Assembly (NCBI GenBank): GCA_917880885.1
Contig: OU862928.1
Coordinates: forward strand, 38,552,962 to 38,616,961
Source: Limnephilus marmoratus
Taxonomy: Eukaryota > Arthropoda > Insecta > Trichoptera > Limnephilidae
DNA: 64,000 nt
Direction: 5' to 3'
The notes beneath the pieces are model-generated. The model was not told where the DNA came from. It worked only from the letters and a program-made list of their open reading frames with translations, and did no database searches. The position numbers and the translations under genes were made by a program. Below, in pieces: positions 31,245 through 41,659 of this stretch (the first letter of the stretch is position 1; every line of letters starts with the position of its first letter).

Positions 31245-31607
31245 CATATATATAAATAAAAATGAATCACCGAAATGTTTTTTATGCGCATAACTTCCGA
31301 ACGACTGCACAGAATTGGATAATTCTATTTTTTCAAGGTTTATATAAAACTATTGATGAGCTCTGGCATTATGAAATTGGTATAAAAAAAATTGCAAAAA
31401 TTGCAAAAAAAATGAAATGTGCCAGATATGAATGTATGGAATGAGAGAGGGTGGAGTGAATTCGGGTAGGGGGTTCGCGGGAGGGGGGAAGGGGATGCGG
31501 AACAGGAAGGGGCGGCGGAAGGGGAAAGGGACGAATGGGATAGGACACGCAGGGAGAAACAATTTCTTTATTAAATGTCATAGCAACGCATGCCGAGAAC
31601 CAGCTAG
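31245..31607 (+). mobile_element. Helitron-like element with intact CTAG|T end
   Basis: Starts near ATAAATAAAAATGAATCACC and ends GCATGCCGAGAACCAGCTAG followed by T. The last ~170 bp (purine tract, then TTCTTTATTAAATGTCATAG) matches the Helitron at 14,721. The different 5' half suggests a chimeric or related subfamily. Confidence 0.6.
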
Positions 31608-32090
31608 TAGATGAATAAATTGTGAAATAATACAAATAAACTTTAAATATTACCGTTAACATAAATTAAATATTCTGACAGTGATTTGGGCGCGAAACTT
31701 GACGAACCTAACCTGCAATATCCAACACTGCAGAAGAGCAAAAGAGCAGAGGAGTAAAGTATTTGAATGTATAATTACGCCATTATACCGTATATGTGTT
31801 AGAAAAAAGTCATCGTCTTAGAGCCGGAGACTTCCGGTTCCCACGAGATACCATCTTCCCCTATAATTCTTCCTCAGTTGGCTGCGTTCGTTTCGAATTC
31901 ATTAGTCAGCAATGGCGGCCTCTGCTTTCTGCTTGTCCTTACTTGCTTGATCTTGTTTCATCTTCTTCTTCTAGCGATTATATGTTCAATGGGTGAATGT
32001 TTATGTGGCTAGCTGGTTCAAAGTAAAGTAGGTACCTAGTACCTACCTACTATGAAATAATTACATAAGTAATATTTAGAGGATATAACA
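31608..32090. other. No gene; short repeat shared with 34,595-34,710
   Basis: The words TATAATTCTTC, CGTTCGTTTCGA and AGTCAGCAATGGCG near 31,860-31,920 recur in order near 34,620-34,670. Otherwise nothing is supported. Confidence 0.45.
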
Positions 32091-32099
32091 GGCGGCGTT

Positions 32100-32690
32100 T
32101 TGTCAATACTAGTAAAACTGCAATCACTATCTACAATTCAATTATTGCTCCACATTTTAACTATTGCTCAACTATCCTTTTCCTATGTAACGAACGAGAA
32201 CAAAATAATAAAATAAGTTTCAAATTCTCCAAAACAGGGCAATGAGAATAATATTACGGCGGAATAGATTTTCAAAAGTAACAAAATGTTAAAGGAACTG
32301 AATTGGCTAACCGTGATTCAGATGCTGACCTTGAATACGATGATATTTATACATAAAATAATTAACAACATTTTACCAAAATACTTTTCAAATAAAATTG
32401 TATTCAACAAGGACATTCACAGACATAACACAAGAACATGCAAAGAAATCAGGCTTCAAAAAAGGATAAGGCGAATACGCAGAACAGTTTGCTGTACAAG
32501 GGGATGAAGTTGTATAACAAGTTACCAGAGACTTTGAAGTCCACACCAATTGGAAAGTTCAAGACGTATTGTAAGAGCTACATAAAATTACATAAAATTT
32601 AGTTTGCAATATGAAATATTATAATTAATTAGAAATTTGTAAACTTAAATGTACAAATTACTAAAATAAAATTAATAAATAAAAATACAA
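32100..32690 (+). pseudogene. LINE-6: Jockey/CR1-like ORF2 C-terminus and 3' tail
   Basis: Pieces in different frames read IIAPHFNYCSTILFL, MLKELNWLTVIQMLTLNTMI, HKIINNILPKYF and LYNKLPETLKSTPIGKFK, then a stop near 32,600. The tail is AAATAAAATTAATAAATAAA. Several indels show that it is old. The order and motifs (Y.I..PHF.YC, LNWL, NKLPE) are diagnostic of this LINE group. Confidence 0.75.
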
Positions 32691-32749
32691 ACGTATTCCC
32701 CAATTTCCTCTCTGGATTTTGACCCTAGGATAAATATTATCATCATCTC

Positions 32750-32889
32750 ATTACATAGTATAAAGTGAAGTCGCTCAAAATGTATGTGCGCAAAGATCTT
32801 TTAAACTACGCAACGGATTTTCATGCTGTTTTCGCCAATAGATAGAGTGATTCAAGAGGAAGGTTTATACGTAGGCCGGGTCTGCTAGT
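32750..32889 (+). mobile_element. Helitron-like 3' end
   Basis: Contains AAAGTGAAGTCGCTCAAAAT, CTACGCAACGGATTTTCATG and GTAGGCCGGGTCTGCTAG followed by T. The CTAG|T terminus and the block are typical of moth and butterfly Helitrons (from memory). Confidence 0.6.
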
Positions 32890-33412
32890 TTAATATAATA
32901 TAGATACATAGATGATGAGTTTGTAGTTTATATTTCAAAGGTGGATGAGTTTTTGTACCTGGGTAGTATGTTCATCGATCGATGGGAAGGCTGATAGAGA
33001 TATTGAAAGAAGGTTAAATGCAGGTAACTCCATTAATTGAGGACGGAATGCAGTTGGCGCTAATACAAACTGTCAAAAGAAGCGAAGCTAGCAGTCCACA
33101 ATGGAGTCCTGATACTTACCCTATGTATGGCAGTGAGGCACGGAACTGGCAGAGGAAAGATGAACGTAAACTGAATGCTGTTGAAATGAGATCCCCGAGG
33201 CAAATGTGAGGTAAAACCATATATTAGGTCCTTACATATGAAATTGGCGTTTTGCCGTACTGGCAACTTTGATCTCAAATATCTTCTCTTTGGTTAGGAA
33301 TTCCAAATTCAAATTTATACAGCTATTTACTCATGTATTTGTGTTTCGAAAATTATAATTAATCTGTTTTTCCTTAATTGTTTTTTTATCTTTGCGTCAC
33401 TTAGTTTACAAA

Positions 33413-33805
33413 ATGGAAAACTTGAAATATTGCGTTATTTACGAGTACGAGTTCCACCGTGGCACCAGTGCTGCAGAAACGGCTCGAAGGATTAATGATG
33501 TGTATGGCGACGGTGCCGCAAAAGAAAACACAGTGCGTTTTTGGTTCCAACGTTTTCGTTCTGGAAATTTCGACCTGCAGAACAATCCGCGTGGACGGCC
33601 GGAGACCAAATTTGATAATGAAGAGTTGAAGGTTATTGTGGAAGCGGATCCATCGCAAACCACGTCCGAGTTAGCTGCAGGCTGCGGTGTTAGTGATAAA
33701 ACTGTTTTAATCCACTTGAAGCAAATTGGGAAGGTGAAAAAACTTGAAAGGTGGGTACCTCATGAATTGAGTGACGCTAATCAACAAACGCGCATTGACC
33801 GCTAG
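33413..33805 (+). pseudogene. Mariner transposase, N-terminal part
   Basis: The start is likely the ATG at 33,413. Two helix-turn-helix regions are visible: EFHRGTSAAETARRINDVYG with VRFWFQRFRSGNF, and a second around SQTTSELAAGCGVSDKTV. The linker WVPHELSD of mariner transposases follows. The frame ends at 33,805, right after a fusion point (CGCT at 33,800-33,803) where most of the catalytic region, including the first two aspartates, is deleted. Confidence 0.88.
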
Positions 33806-34091
33806 ACCACACACTGCACAACAGACGGCTACCAAATTAGAGGAGCTTCAATTGGAAGATGTCTAAGACATCCACCGTACTCTCCGGACCTTGCCCCAAC
33901 AGATTACCATTTTTTTTCGAAATTTGAATAACTTCTTGCAAGGGAAAAAATTCAATTCCAATGAGGCAGTCCAAACCGCCTTCAACGATTTTATTGATTC
34001 CCGTCCGAGTGGTTTTTTTAGTAAAGGGATCGATGAACTACCTATGAGATGGCAAAAGTGCATAGATAGCAATGGTACATACTTTGATTAA
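33804..34091 (+). pseudogene. Mariner transposase, C-terminal part
   Basis: After the deletion, frames read HTAQQTATKLEELQLE, then YSPDLAPTDYHFF containing the third catalytic aspartate, then NLNNFLQGKKFNSNEAVQTA and GIDELPMRWQKCIDSNGTYF with a stop at 34,091. Two further small frame changes are visible near 33,860 and 33,920. Confidence 0.85.
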
Positions 34092-34552
34092 ATAAATATA
34101 TTATATTAAAAAAAATCGACTTTATATTCCACCCATACATAACGCCAATTTCATATGTAAGGACCTTATATGATCGTGTGAGAAATGTGGATATCCGTAA
34201 AGAATGTAAGGCTGATGTAAGCATAATAAGTAAGATTAAGAAAGGGACCCTCAGATGGTTTGGTAATGTAGAGCGAATGAAAGCAGAAAATAGTGTGAAA
34301 AGAATATATGACGCAAAAGTGAATGGAAGAAGTCGGGGATGCCCGAGAAAGACATGGCACGATCAAGTGAATCAGATACTTGAGTCGGGCCATGTCAAAA
34401 GTTAGAATAATAGAAGAGTATGTATGAATGTGAGTGAGGCAAAGAGTGGGTGTCAAGACCGAGTTGTTTGGCGGTCCGTCCTCTCTGCCTACCCCTTAGG
34501 GGAAACGGCGTGATGGTTAGTTAGTTAGTTAATATAGATATATTACAATTTG

Positions 34553-35075
34553 GGAGGTGGGTATGGGTACTGTCGTCTCGGGAACCATGTATTGAAGAAA
34601 CACCAAATACCATCGTCTCTATAATTCTTCGTAATTTGCCATCGTTCGTTTCGATTTCATAAGTCAGCAATAGCGACCTTTACTGGCATCAAAACTTGCT
34701 CGATATAACATGCAACAAATCAATTTGGTATATGTATACCGCCGCCTCGGGAACCATTTAATGGATAACCAACACCTCTGCCATAGGTCATCCCAAGAGG
34801 TTCGCTACGTTTGGTGACGGAGGGGTGCCCGGGTTCATGGCCTGGATTAAGAGAGACTGGTTGAGAGAGGCATTTTGACCTCTCCAGCGGGACTCTCTCG
34901 ACCCATCCCCTTGCACCGCAGTTGGAGAGTTAGATTCTTGCGGTCTGCACACAATCACCCCCAGATTCGTAGCCACCCCACATACTTTTTTTTAACTTAC
35001 TCTTTCCTTAAAAATACCCTCTAAACAGATGAGATGCCATAGGCCCTGATGGAAATTATTTTCCTCAGGGCCTCG
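34553..35075 (-). repeat. Rep-P copy 3, with an internal insert
   Basis: A Rep-P start (CAATTTGGGAGGTGGGTATG) at 34,553 is interrupted near 34,597-34,715 by a block shared with 31,860-31,920. Rep-P then restarts (CGCCTCGGGAACCATTTAAT) and runs to the palindromic core near 35,030-35,070. Confidence 0.68.
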
Positions 35076-35077
35076 TG

Positions 35078-35280
35078 CGTTTTTTTTTTTTACATGAGCT
35101 CCACACAGGAGGCCCTGAGAAAAAAAAATTCCCTCAGGGCCTATGCCATCTTTGGGGATGCTGTGTGGAGGGTTTTTTTAAGAAAAGTAAGGAGAGGAGA
35201 GTTCTGGGAAGGAAAATGGTTTGAGGGGTGGGTAGGAATTTGGGGTTTGTTTGGAAAATGTTTTGAGGGGTGTGGAGTCA
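35078..35280 (+). repeat. Rep-P copy 4, head-to-head with copy 3
   Basis: Starts ACATGAGCTCCACACAGGAGG, then the core GGCCCTGAG...CTCAGGGCC and GATGCTGTGTGGAGGG. It lies against copy 3 in opposite orientation, forming an inverted pair across 35,076. Confidence 0.68.
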
Positions 35281-35329
35281 ATGTAAAAAAAACCTCGGTC
35301 ATTGGGACCCATGGTTCGTTCGTTTAGCA

Positions 35330-35860
35330 AGGGCGGGTGTGGATACCGAGGCCCTGAGAAAAATAATTTCCTCAGGGCCTATGTCGTCTTTGGGGATGCT
35401 GTGTGGAGGGTTTTTGAAGGAAAGGAAGGAGAGGAGATTTCTGGGAAGAAAAGGTTAAGGGGTAGGTAGGAATCTGGGGTTCAGTGTAACCTGGTCATCC
35501 GCCTCCAAGACCTAGACAAACCTCACCCCAAGAACCCGGCCACCTCTGCTAAATCACTAAACGTAGCGAACCACTTGGGGTGACCTATGACAGAGGTGTT
35601 GGTTATCCAATATCTAAAGGCTCCCGGGGCAGCGGTACCCATTCCCGCCTCCCAAATTGCAAATTTTTGCATTTATAGGATAACCAGCACTTTGCCATAG
35701 GTCACCCCAAGAAATTCGCTGCGTTTGGGTCGGTGAGGTTTATCTAGGTCTTAACGTGGGCGATAACGCCCCCTTGGGGTCATTTCAGACCTTCAGGGGG
35801 GACGGTAGGAGATCCAAAGAAACCCAATCCACCCTATCCTATCATCCCCATCCCATCCCA
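35330..35860. repeat. Rep-P copies 5 (+) and 6 (-), tail to tail
   Basis: Copy 5 (35,330-35,665) is nearly complete, from the palindromic core to CGCCTCCCAAATTG. Copy 6 (35,665-35,860) restarts in reverse from GGATAACCAGCAC through CATAGGTCACCCCAAG. Four Rep-P copies within 1.3 kb make this a local cluster. Confidence 0.65.
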
Positions 35861-36107
35861 TTAGGAGCCATCCATCCACAAAAATATTTTCCCTATCCCA
35901 TTACGGCAAATTATGGCAAATGTAACCCATCGTGGTATCCCATTACGCCCCTTTAGTTTAAACTAAAAAACTGGGGTGCTTGAAATAAAAGTATTCTCAA
36001 AGTGGGCGGTGGGTAAAAGAGGTTTTTTTTTAAATATTTTTGTTGGAATAATAATAAATTATTATTTTTAATTGGTAAACTAACGTTTAAGACAAGATTT
36101 TTATGCA

Positions 36108-36835
36108 TAGCACATTGGAGGACCCACCACTTACCCGCCCTGGTATAGGTAACAGATGGTTACCCCTTCAAGGCACTTTCAAGGACTCTAATTTTTTGGG
36201 TAAAAACGACTCTACATTTGATAACGAAACTAGACCTCCAATGTCCCTGCATACGTTGTTAGTAAGCAGTATGCAAGTGCTTAGCGGGAAATACAGATAC
36301 AATATGTGTTAGTATGACAAAATATAGACAAGACAATGGGACAGGTTGGTGAAAGTCCACGAGGTGGCAAGCGCTGGTTGATTGTATCCAGCGTATCCTA
36401 CAAGCACCTGTTTGGGAAGAAGACACAAAAGATAAGTAATAAGGGAATGGCAAACGGTTGGGAGTCCTCTTCAATCGATTGGCAGTCCCAGCAAGAATGC
36501 GCATGACATTCGGTCTAGTCGTGAACCACACTCAGCTTCCGCGCCCCTTAGCCGGTTCCTCGGTGATGCCTCAAAGAAAAGTAAATGGGAGATTGGGGGA
36601 AATACCCGACGACCCTAAGGAATTCAGCGTCGAGTAGCCGGAGGCAAGGCGAAGGAGAGCCGAGGTCGCCCCCCAAACCTAAAGCCTGCACATGTTGCTG
36701 GGGGTGGCGCAATTAATTTTAGAGGGCACCGTGCCATCATCGACCGACTCCTGTTGATGCAAGGACGAGTTCTAACGCACCCCCAGAAGGGGAAAAAGAA
36801 ACATAACAAAATAAATAGATGCAGTTCAGTTCAGC
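36108..36835 (+). repeat. Rep-A plus Rep-B unit
   Basis: Rep-A (36,112-36,290) starts ACATTGGAGGACCCACCACT and ends GCATACGTTGTTAG...GCAAGTGCTTAG. Rep-B follows with GCGCCCCTTAGCCGG, GCGTCGAG, GGGGGTGGCGC, CCCCCAGAAGGGG and CAGTTCAGTTCAG. The same order is seen at 25,145-25,960 and, split by a LINE, at 40,685-42,055. Confidence 0.65.
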
Positions 36836-36839
36836 CTTC

Positions 36840-37317
36840 TGAGCGAAGCAAAGTAGCATTGCGAGACTAAAAAGAAAAAGAGAACAAAGAAACCAAAACA
36901 AACTTTAAAAAAAAAACAAAGTCGAGTATGTTAGTTGAATCAATAGTGTTCCTTGGAATATGAAGCTGGAAAAAAAAAGAAAATCCCAAAAAATTGATGA
37001 AAAATAATAAAAACAATAAACAGGTATCTCGATAAAACATCGTGTAGCACAGCTTAGTGAAATCTAAAATAAACCATGTGAAAAGAAATAAGATAAGCAA
37101 AAAAAAGGTAAGTCACAGAAAAATAAAAGAAATAGGAACAAAATTTATACAATAGAATAAGATAAAAGTACCTAAGATAGAGATATTATAACAAAAAAAA
37201 TATATGTATACAGATATAAAGCATAAAACATAAAATTCTAGCAGTAGATGTAATAAAGTAAAGAGAATGTCCGTGGATTCAAGAGCAGATACACCTGGTA
37301 CCTACATGATTTTACAG
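36840..37317. other. A-rich tract, no gene
   Basis: Long purine/A-rich sequence (GAAAAAGAGAACAAAG and similar). It may be the A-rich 3' end of the preceding unit, as at 25,960-26,135. No ORF is supported. Confidence 0.45.
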
Positions 37318-37655
37318 CTAGTCAGCGACTCTAAGATCAGGCCATCTCTCAACCCAGACTTTCGTAAATTTCCTCAAACACTCAAAGTTCACCTTATTTG
37401 AAACGAGATCCGCGTTCCAAGCTGGTCTCGTAGTAACTTGCAGGCCATCAAGCATTTCCTCTCGGGCATCCGTCAAAATCTCGCAGTGCCACAGAATGTG
37501 ATCGGCTGTTTGATCAGTATTACCGCAAGCGCAGTTAGAATGGGGTGATATAGAGAGACTATGAAGTCTCCCTCTGAACTCCCCATGACCGGACAGAAGT
37601 TGGGTCACATGATGATCCCTAGTGATGTACGCCCCTTCCATTCTGCATAGCACAA
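37318..37655 (-). pseudogene. LINE ORF2 C-terminus with Cys-His cluster
   Basis: The minus frame reads GAYITRDHHVTQLLSGHGEF, then CACGNTDQTADHILWHCEIL and NFECLRKFTKVWVERWPDL before the stop at 37,318. The C-x-C-G...H-L-x-x-C cluster is the zinc-finger-like end of R1/I-type LINE proteins. It is cut at its upstream side by the hairpin element at 37,656. Confidence 0.65.
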
Positions 37656-37878
37656 AGGGTAACAATTATTATAAGCAATAATTATCAGCCTAAAACACTC
37701 ATCTACATTGAAAAAATCTTCCTCTCTCCGCCATAGCTCAGTGGTGAGAGCACCTGGCCGGCAATCAGAAAGACACGGGTTCAAGTCCCGTTGGCGGCAT
37801 GTATCTTTTCTAGGAAGATTTTTCAATGTGGATGAGTGTTTCAGGCTGATAATTATTGCTTATAATAATTGTTACCCT
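37656..37878. mobile_element. 223-bp hairpin element with a tRNA-like tip
   Basis: Arms of about 68 bp are inverted copies: AGGGTAACAATTATTATAAG on the left and its reverse complement on the right. Three small differences were seen (CCTAAAAC against CCTGAAAC, CATCTAC against CATCCAC, one A missing). The loop is almost exactly the tRNA-like sequence at 37,727-37,799. The word GCACAAA precedes it and ATGTGAAAG follows; I see no clear target duplication. Confidence 0.85.
37727..37799 (+). tRNA. tRNA-like cloverleaf (Ala-like, probably a pseudogene)
   Basis: 73 bases fold as a tRNA. The acceptor is TCCGCCA against TGGCGGC (six of seven pairs), then TA at positions 8-9. The D arm is GCTC-AGTGGTGA-GAGC. 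The anticodon arm CCTGG/TCAGA has four pairs and loop CCGGCAA, placing GGC at the anticodon (alanine). The T arm is ACGGG-TTCAAGT-CCCGT. Both internal promoter boxes look good (TAGCTCAGTGG and GGTTCAAGTCC). Position 33 is C instead of U and position 1 mispairs, which argues against a working tRNA. A SINE head or a captured tRNA gene are alternatives. Confidence 0.65.
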
Positions 37879-38124
37879 ATGTGAAAGAATAGTTAATACA
37901 TATCAACAAACAAGTCCTGCTAAGCCAATTGAATTGGCTTGTCAACATGTGCTTATAGTTTAGTTATATATCCATTTTAAAAGTTATAATTTACATCTTA
38001 TATCTACAGATTCAACATTTTTTCATACATATCAATATCAATATAAATATATTTTTTCCGAAAGCCAATTTTTCACCATATATTTAACCTTATACATAGA
38101 ATTTTTGAGAATGTCGAGAATTCA

Positions 38125-38430
38125 TGATCTAGGTCTTGCCGGCGGATGCTTTTGGTGGATCGGGAGAGACTGGTTGAGGAAGACCTAACCTAGACCTCTC
38201 CAGCCGGACTCTCTCAACCGATCGCTTTGCACCGCAATGGAATATATCATACGCCCGTCACTCCTGAACCCACTGATCCCGGATTCCTATCCACCCCTCA
38301 TACCTTTCCTCTCCTACCTTTACCCAAAAGACCCTCCACCCCATCCATTCCCTCCATCCCCAAAGATGACACAGCCTCTGAGGGATTTTTTTTATTCTCG
38401 GGGCCTCTGTGTAAAAAAACAATTATATAT
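38125..38430 (-). repeat. Rep-P copy 7
   Basis: Order: GAGAGACTGGTTGAGGAAGA, GGACTCTCTCAACC, CACCGCAATGGAA, GGATTCCTATCCACCCC, ATCCCCAAAGATGACACAGC and CTCTGAGGGA. It lacks the CCGGGAACC end. Confidence 0.65.
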
Positions 38431-38558
38431 TCGGATAAGATGTCTTTGACTGATTCTTAAAAAATGTTTTTTATTATTCCTTGTTAAATTTTGGTCGGTG
38501 GTGTCGAGGGCCGCTGTTAGTTTAGAAACCTCCACGCATGATAATGACTTGTTGAAGC

Positions 38559-38819
38559 ATGGTTAGAAATGACGATAATGACCGTAATGACTCTCCCAGT
38601 TGTCACACGTTCAAGAACTTTCTACAGTCGAGCCCGTTCCGAGGCTTGATCGTGCCCACTGGACCGGCCCATACTGACAGCTATTACGATTACTGTAATG
38701 CCGAGGAGAAGGTGCTTCATCTAACCATCTCCAGTCACAAGACCCAACCTAACCCGATTAATGCCTCCAGACTTAATGGTTTGGAAAGTGAAATTTGTGA
38801 CAAAGTTATTGAAGAATAA
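38559..38819 (+). CDS. Hypothetical 86-codon ORF
   Basis: Begins at ATGGTTAGAAATGACG after an in-frame stop and ends GLESEICDKVIEE. It is hydrophilic with mixed residues (HTFKNFLQSSPFRGLIVPTG) and looks more protein-like than its surroundings. I do not recognise a family. It could be a fragment of a transposon protein or chance. Confidence 0.25.
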   Translation: MVRNDDNDRNDSPSCHTFKNFLQSSPFRGLIVPTGPAHTDSYYDYCNAEEKVLHLTISSHKTQPNPINASRLNGLESEICDKVIEE

Positions 38820-40684
38820 TATCTACTTGAATTTTAAAATGTGTAAAGGAACAAATTTTAAAGAAAATCAGAAATATTACAAACTGAAATGAATCTATGC
38901 CAACGAATATGCCAAAAACATATTATTGAAACTATTCAAAAATACCAAATCCACTACTAGACCGTGTATCCATTACACTAGATTGAATAAATCCACTACT
39001 AGACCGTGTTTCCATACACAATACTCACTAGATTGAATAAAAATATCAAAAAAAATATTCTGAGTTATAAAACCGCACTTGGACAAAGAAACTACACTTA
39101 CTTTGCAACAAAACTCCACAATATCTTTCCCCAAGACATTCATAAAACTAATAAAAAAAATTAATGAGTAAAATTCAAGAATAAAAATCTGGCTGAAAGA
39201 GGTCAATGAAAAAACCCTAAAAGACACTGATAGCGACCTAGAAGACGAATAAACTCTCCACAGGAGCGATTTTGGTCGAAAAATGGACCACTTTTATTTT
39301 TCTGCAATTGCTAGCGGTCCAAAAATGGACCACATTTCCTTTCATTCGTACAATATTTATTGTAATTATTTAAAACATTTCCTTGGCCAGCCATTTATTT
39401 TAAAACGAAGCTATTGAAATGCTTTATCTATTATGACCATAGATGTCGCAAATCCAAACTTCGTAGACTATTTTAGAACGATGTTAAAAAAAAAATTAAA
39501 ATATTTTTTCCCGCCGAATTTTTGATCAGTTTTGTTTACGGATAAAATTAAATCCCTTTTCCATAGATATGCTCCTATCATTATCAAGTATACCACAGAC
39601 AACATACAGAAATCGAAAACATTCTATATTGACTCGAATAAGTATCCCTTACGGCAGTTTCAAGTAAAAAAACACGCAGGATTCGCGCGATTATAAACTT
39701 CACGATTTTTTAATATTTTTTTTATACATCGTACAAATATAAAATAAACGGTAAAATACAGGTTAATTCATTGGCAATATAGAACTATAATAAATTTTTA
39801 TGTTTCAGTGTTAAAGTTCGAAGGTATAATTTTTTTAATGTTGGCGACAAATTTAAAAAATGACTGTCTGGGAAATCTTGAGCAATCGAGCCAAATTATT
39901 TATTTCGCGTGTACACTCCAGTGGTTTTAAGTAACTAGTCTGCCTCGGCACAGGATCGCCTAGAGAGAAAGACTAAGAAATACCAAATCTATACTTTATT
40001 TCACCATCCTGTTTTGTTATTTTGTATGTACAATATTTTATACAGTCGCTATATTCGCTATATCAGTCGCGGAGGAACCATAAAACTATATTGTGGTTGT
40101 GCCGTGAGCTCCTTTGCGAAGATAGAGTGGTAAGAGTTTATTAGCATCCCTTATTTTTCCTACACCTATCACCCAATTCCAGCAAAATCAATTTCGTCTC
40201 GTCTCGTTCTTAGTATTTACAGTCCATTCATTACAAGTGCTTCTGAAGCTGTAATTCGTTGGCATTTTTGGATGCTACAGGTACCCAGATATCAAAAATG
40301 AAATACCCTACGTTTTCAATTGTCTATGCTTTCTGATTTACCTAACTGCTATAAGTTGCGTTGTTGTTACATATTATAATGAAGTAGGAAGGACAAACGC
40401 AAAAGGTGAAATTCGCCGGTTTTTATTCGCTTGGTTTCATGTTTTTATTTTGGTTATTTTATTGTGTTAAATGTTTCGCCATAATGCAAGTGTCGGCAGT
40501 GTTTTTCTAAACAATGCATTTAAATTTTGCTCTCATGGTGACCACAAACAAATATTACAATAATAATAATATTTGCATCATTTTTAAGACACCGATTTCG
40601 TGGGAAAATAACCCCAAGGGAACGACTATTGGACTAGCGCAGATCCGTGAAAAATATCGGGATAGTCTGAATTCTTAACAAATC
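38820..40684. other. Long AT-rich stretch, no gene seen
   Basis: Contains a duplicated CCACTACTAGACCGTGT word (38,951 and 38,995), a GGTCCAAAAATGGACC palindrome (39,312) with a near copy at 39,272, and scattered homopolymers. No frame or known repeat is supported. Confidence 0.4.
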
Positions 40685-40856
40685 ATTGGAGGGGACCCCA
40701 CCACTTTCCCAACGGCGTTATAAGGAAACATATGGTTTCCTCCTTCACCGCACACGTCAAGACTCTACTTTTTTTTTGAATGAAGCTACATTTATTTGAA
40801 CGACTCTAGACCCTCCAGTGTCCATGCATACGGGGTTAGTAAGCAGTATGCAAGTA
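40685..40856 (+). repeat. Rep-A copy 6
   Basis: ATTGGAGGGGACCCCACCAC, then AAGACTCTA, CTAGACCCTCCAGTGTCC, GCATACGGGGTTAG and AGTATGCAAGTACT, where a LINE poly(T) begins. Confidence 0.68.
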
Positions 40857-41440
40857 CTTTTTTTTGATTTTTTTTATTTATTTACAAAAAAATACATAAA
40901 TTATAATATATTTTTTACAATAATTAATTACATAATACATGTAATTGATGTACCCCCATAAATAAGCAGGGCTTGTGTGTATGGGGGGTGTTATTAAATT
41001 GGTTCAATTTATTATTTTTTATTCAGTTCAAATTTTCAGTATAAGTTTTAAGCTGAGTTTTAAATTTTTTTATGTTAGTGTTCATATTTCTGATTTTTTC
41101 AGGTAGTGAATTAAAAAATTTAACTCCGAGATATTTATAATTTAACTGTCCTATTGTTTTTTTACATTTTGGAATAGGAAGTATTGATGTTTGTCTAAGA
41201 TTTCTGTTATTTTTGAAGGGTGCAACTTTATTTTGAATATTATCTTTATAAATTTGTAATGTTGCGTGATAAAAGTATAACGCACTTAATTTTCTGACCT
41301 TAAATTGTTTGAATAACAGTTCTGATGAATATGAGTAGGGTTTTTTTTAAATTGTTTTTATTATTAGTTTTTGTGATATGTAAATTGTTTGTGTTTGATT
41401 TGTATATGTACCGCCCCATCCTATAATGCCTTACATTAAC
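40857..41440 (-). pseudogene. LINE ORF2 C-terminal fragment with 3' UTR and poly(A)
   Basis: The minus frame reads GIIGWGGTYTNQTQTIYISQ, then YSYSSELLFKQFKVRKLSAL, LPIPKCKKTIGQLNYKYLGV and FFNSLPEKIRNMNTNIKKFK, with a stop near 41,020. This is a Jockey ORF2 end related to LINE-1A, with a similar 3' UTR. It is 5'-truncated near 41,440 and appears to sit between Rep-A (40,685-40,856) and Rep-B (41,660-42,055). Confidence 0.75.
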
Positions 41441-41659
41441 ATTATACAAAAGAAAAATAAAAGTAGCAGCCCGTGGAATAATTCTTCTGAAATCTATAGA
41501 GAAAAATATATACAGATAAAGGTGTTAGTAAATAAAAAGAAAAATAAGAACTGCGCCCGGTTGAGGAGACCTGGATAAGAGAAATAACGAAAAAGTAACA
41601 GTAATAATATAATGCAAGTATTTGCAATAATAACTGAGAGAAGATAAAATGCATAAAAA

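Larger units (their letters stand above)
33224..34168 (+). mobile_element. Mariner element with internal deletion, 945 bp
   Basis: Terminal inverted repeats of about 28 bp (TTAGGTCCTTACATATGAAA on the left, one mismatch to the right end) are flanked by TA (33,222-33,223 and 34,169-34,170). Inside are the two ends of a mariner transposase. The length is short of the usual ~1.3 kb because the middle of the gene is missing. Confidence 0.9.
32930..34535 (+). mobile_element. LINE-5A: 3' end of an RTE-like LINE, split by mariner
   Basis: Pieces read KVDEFLYLGSMF, RLNAG, QTVKRSEAS, MYGSEARNW and LNAVEMRSPRQM. After the mariner come DRVRNVDIRKECKADVS, KKGTLRWFGNVERMKAEN and RGCPRKTWHDQV, with a stop near 34,405. 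The 3' tail is a (TTAG)n simple repeat (GGTTAGTTAGTTAGTTAA at about 34,516). Removing the mariner and one TA rejoins KTIY to DRVRN in frame. A stop just before that site and earlier indels make it a pseudogene. Confidence 0.82.

Noticed and set aside
37921..37945. AGCCAATTGAATTGGCT hairpin as a terminator
   Set aside because: No transcription unit ends here; bacterial-type terminators are not expected.
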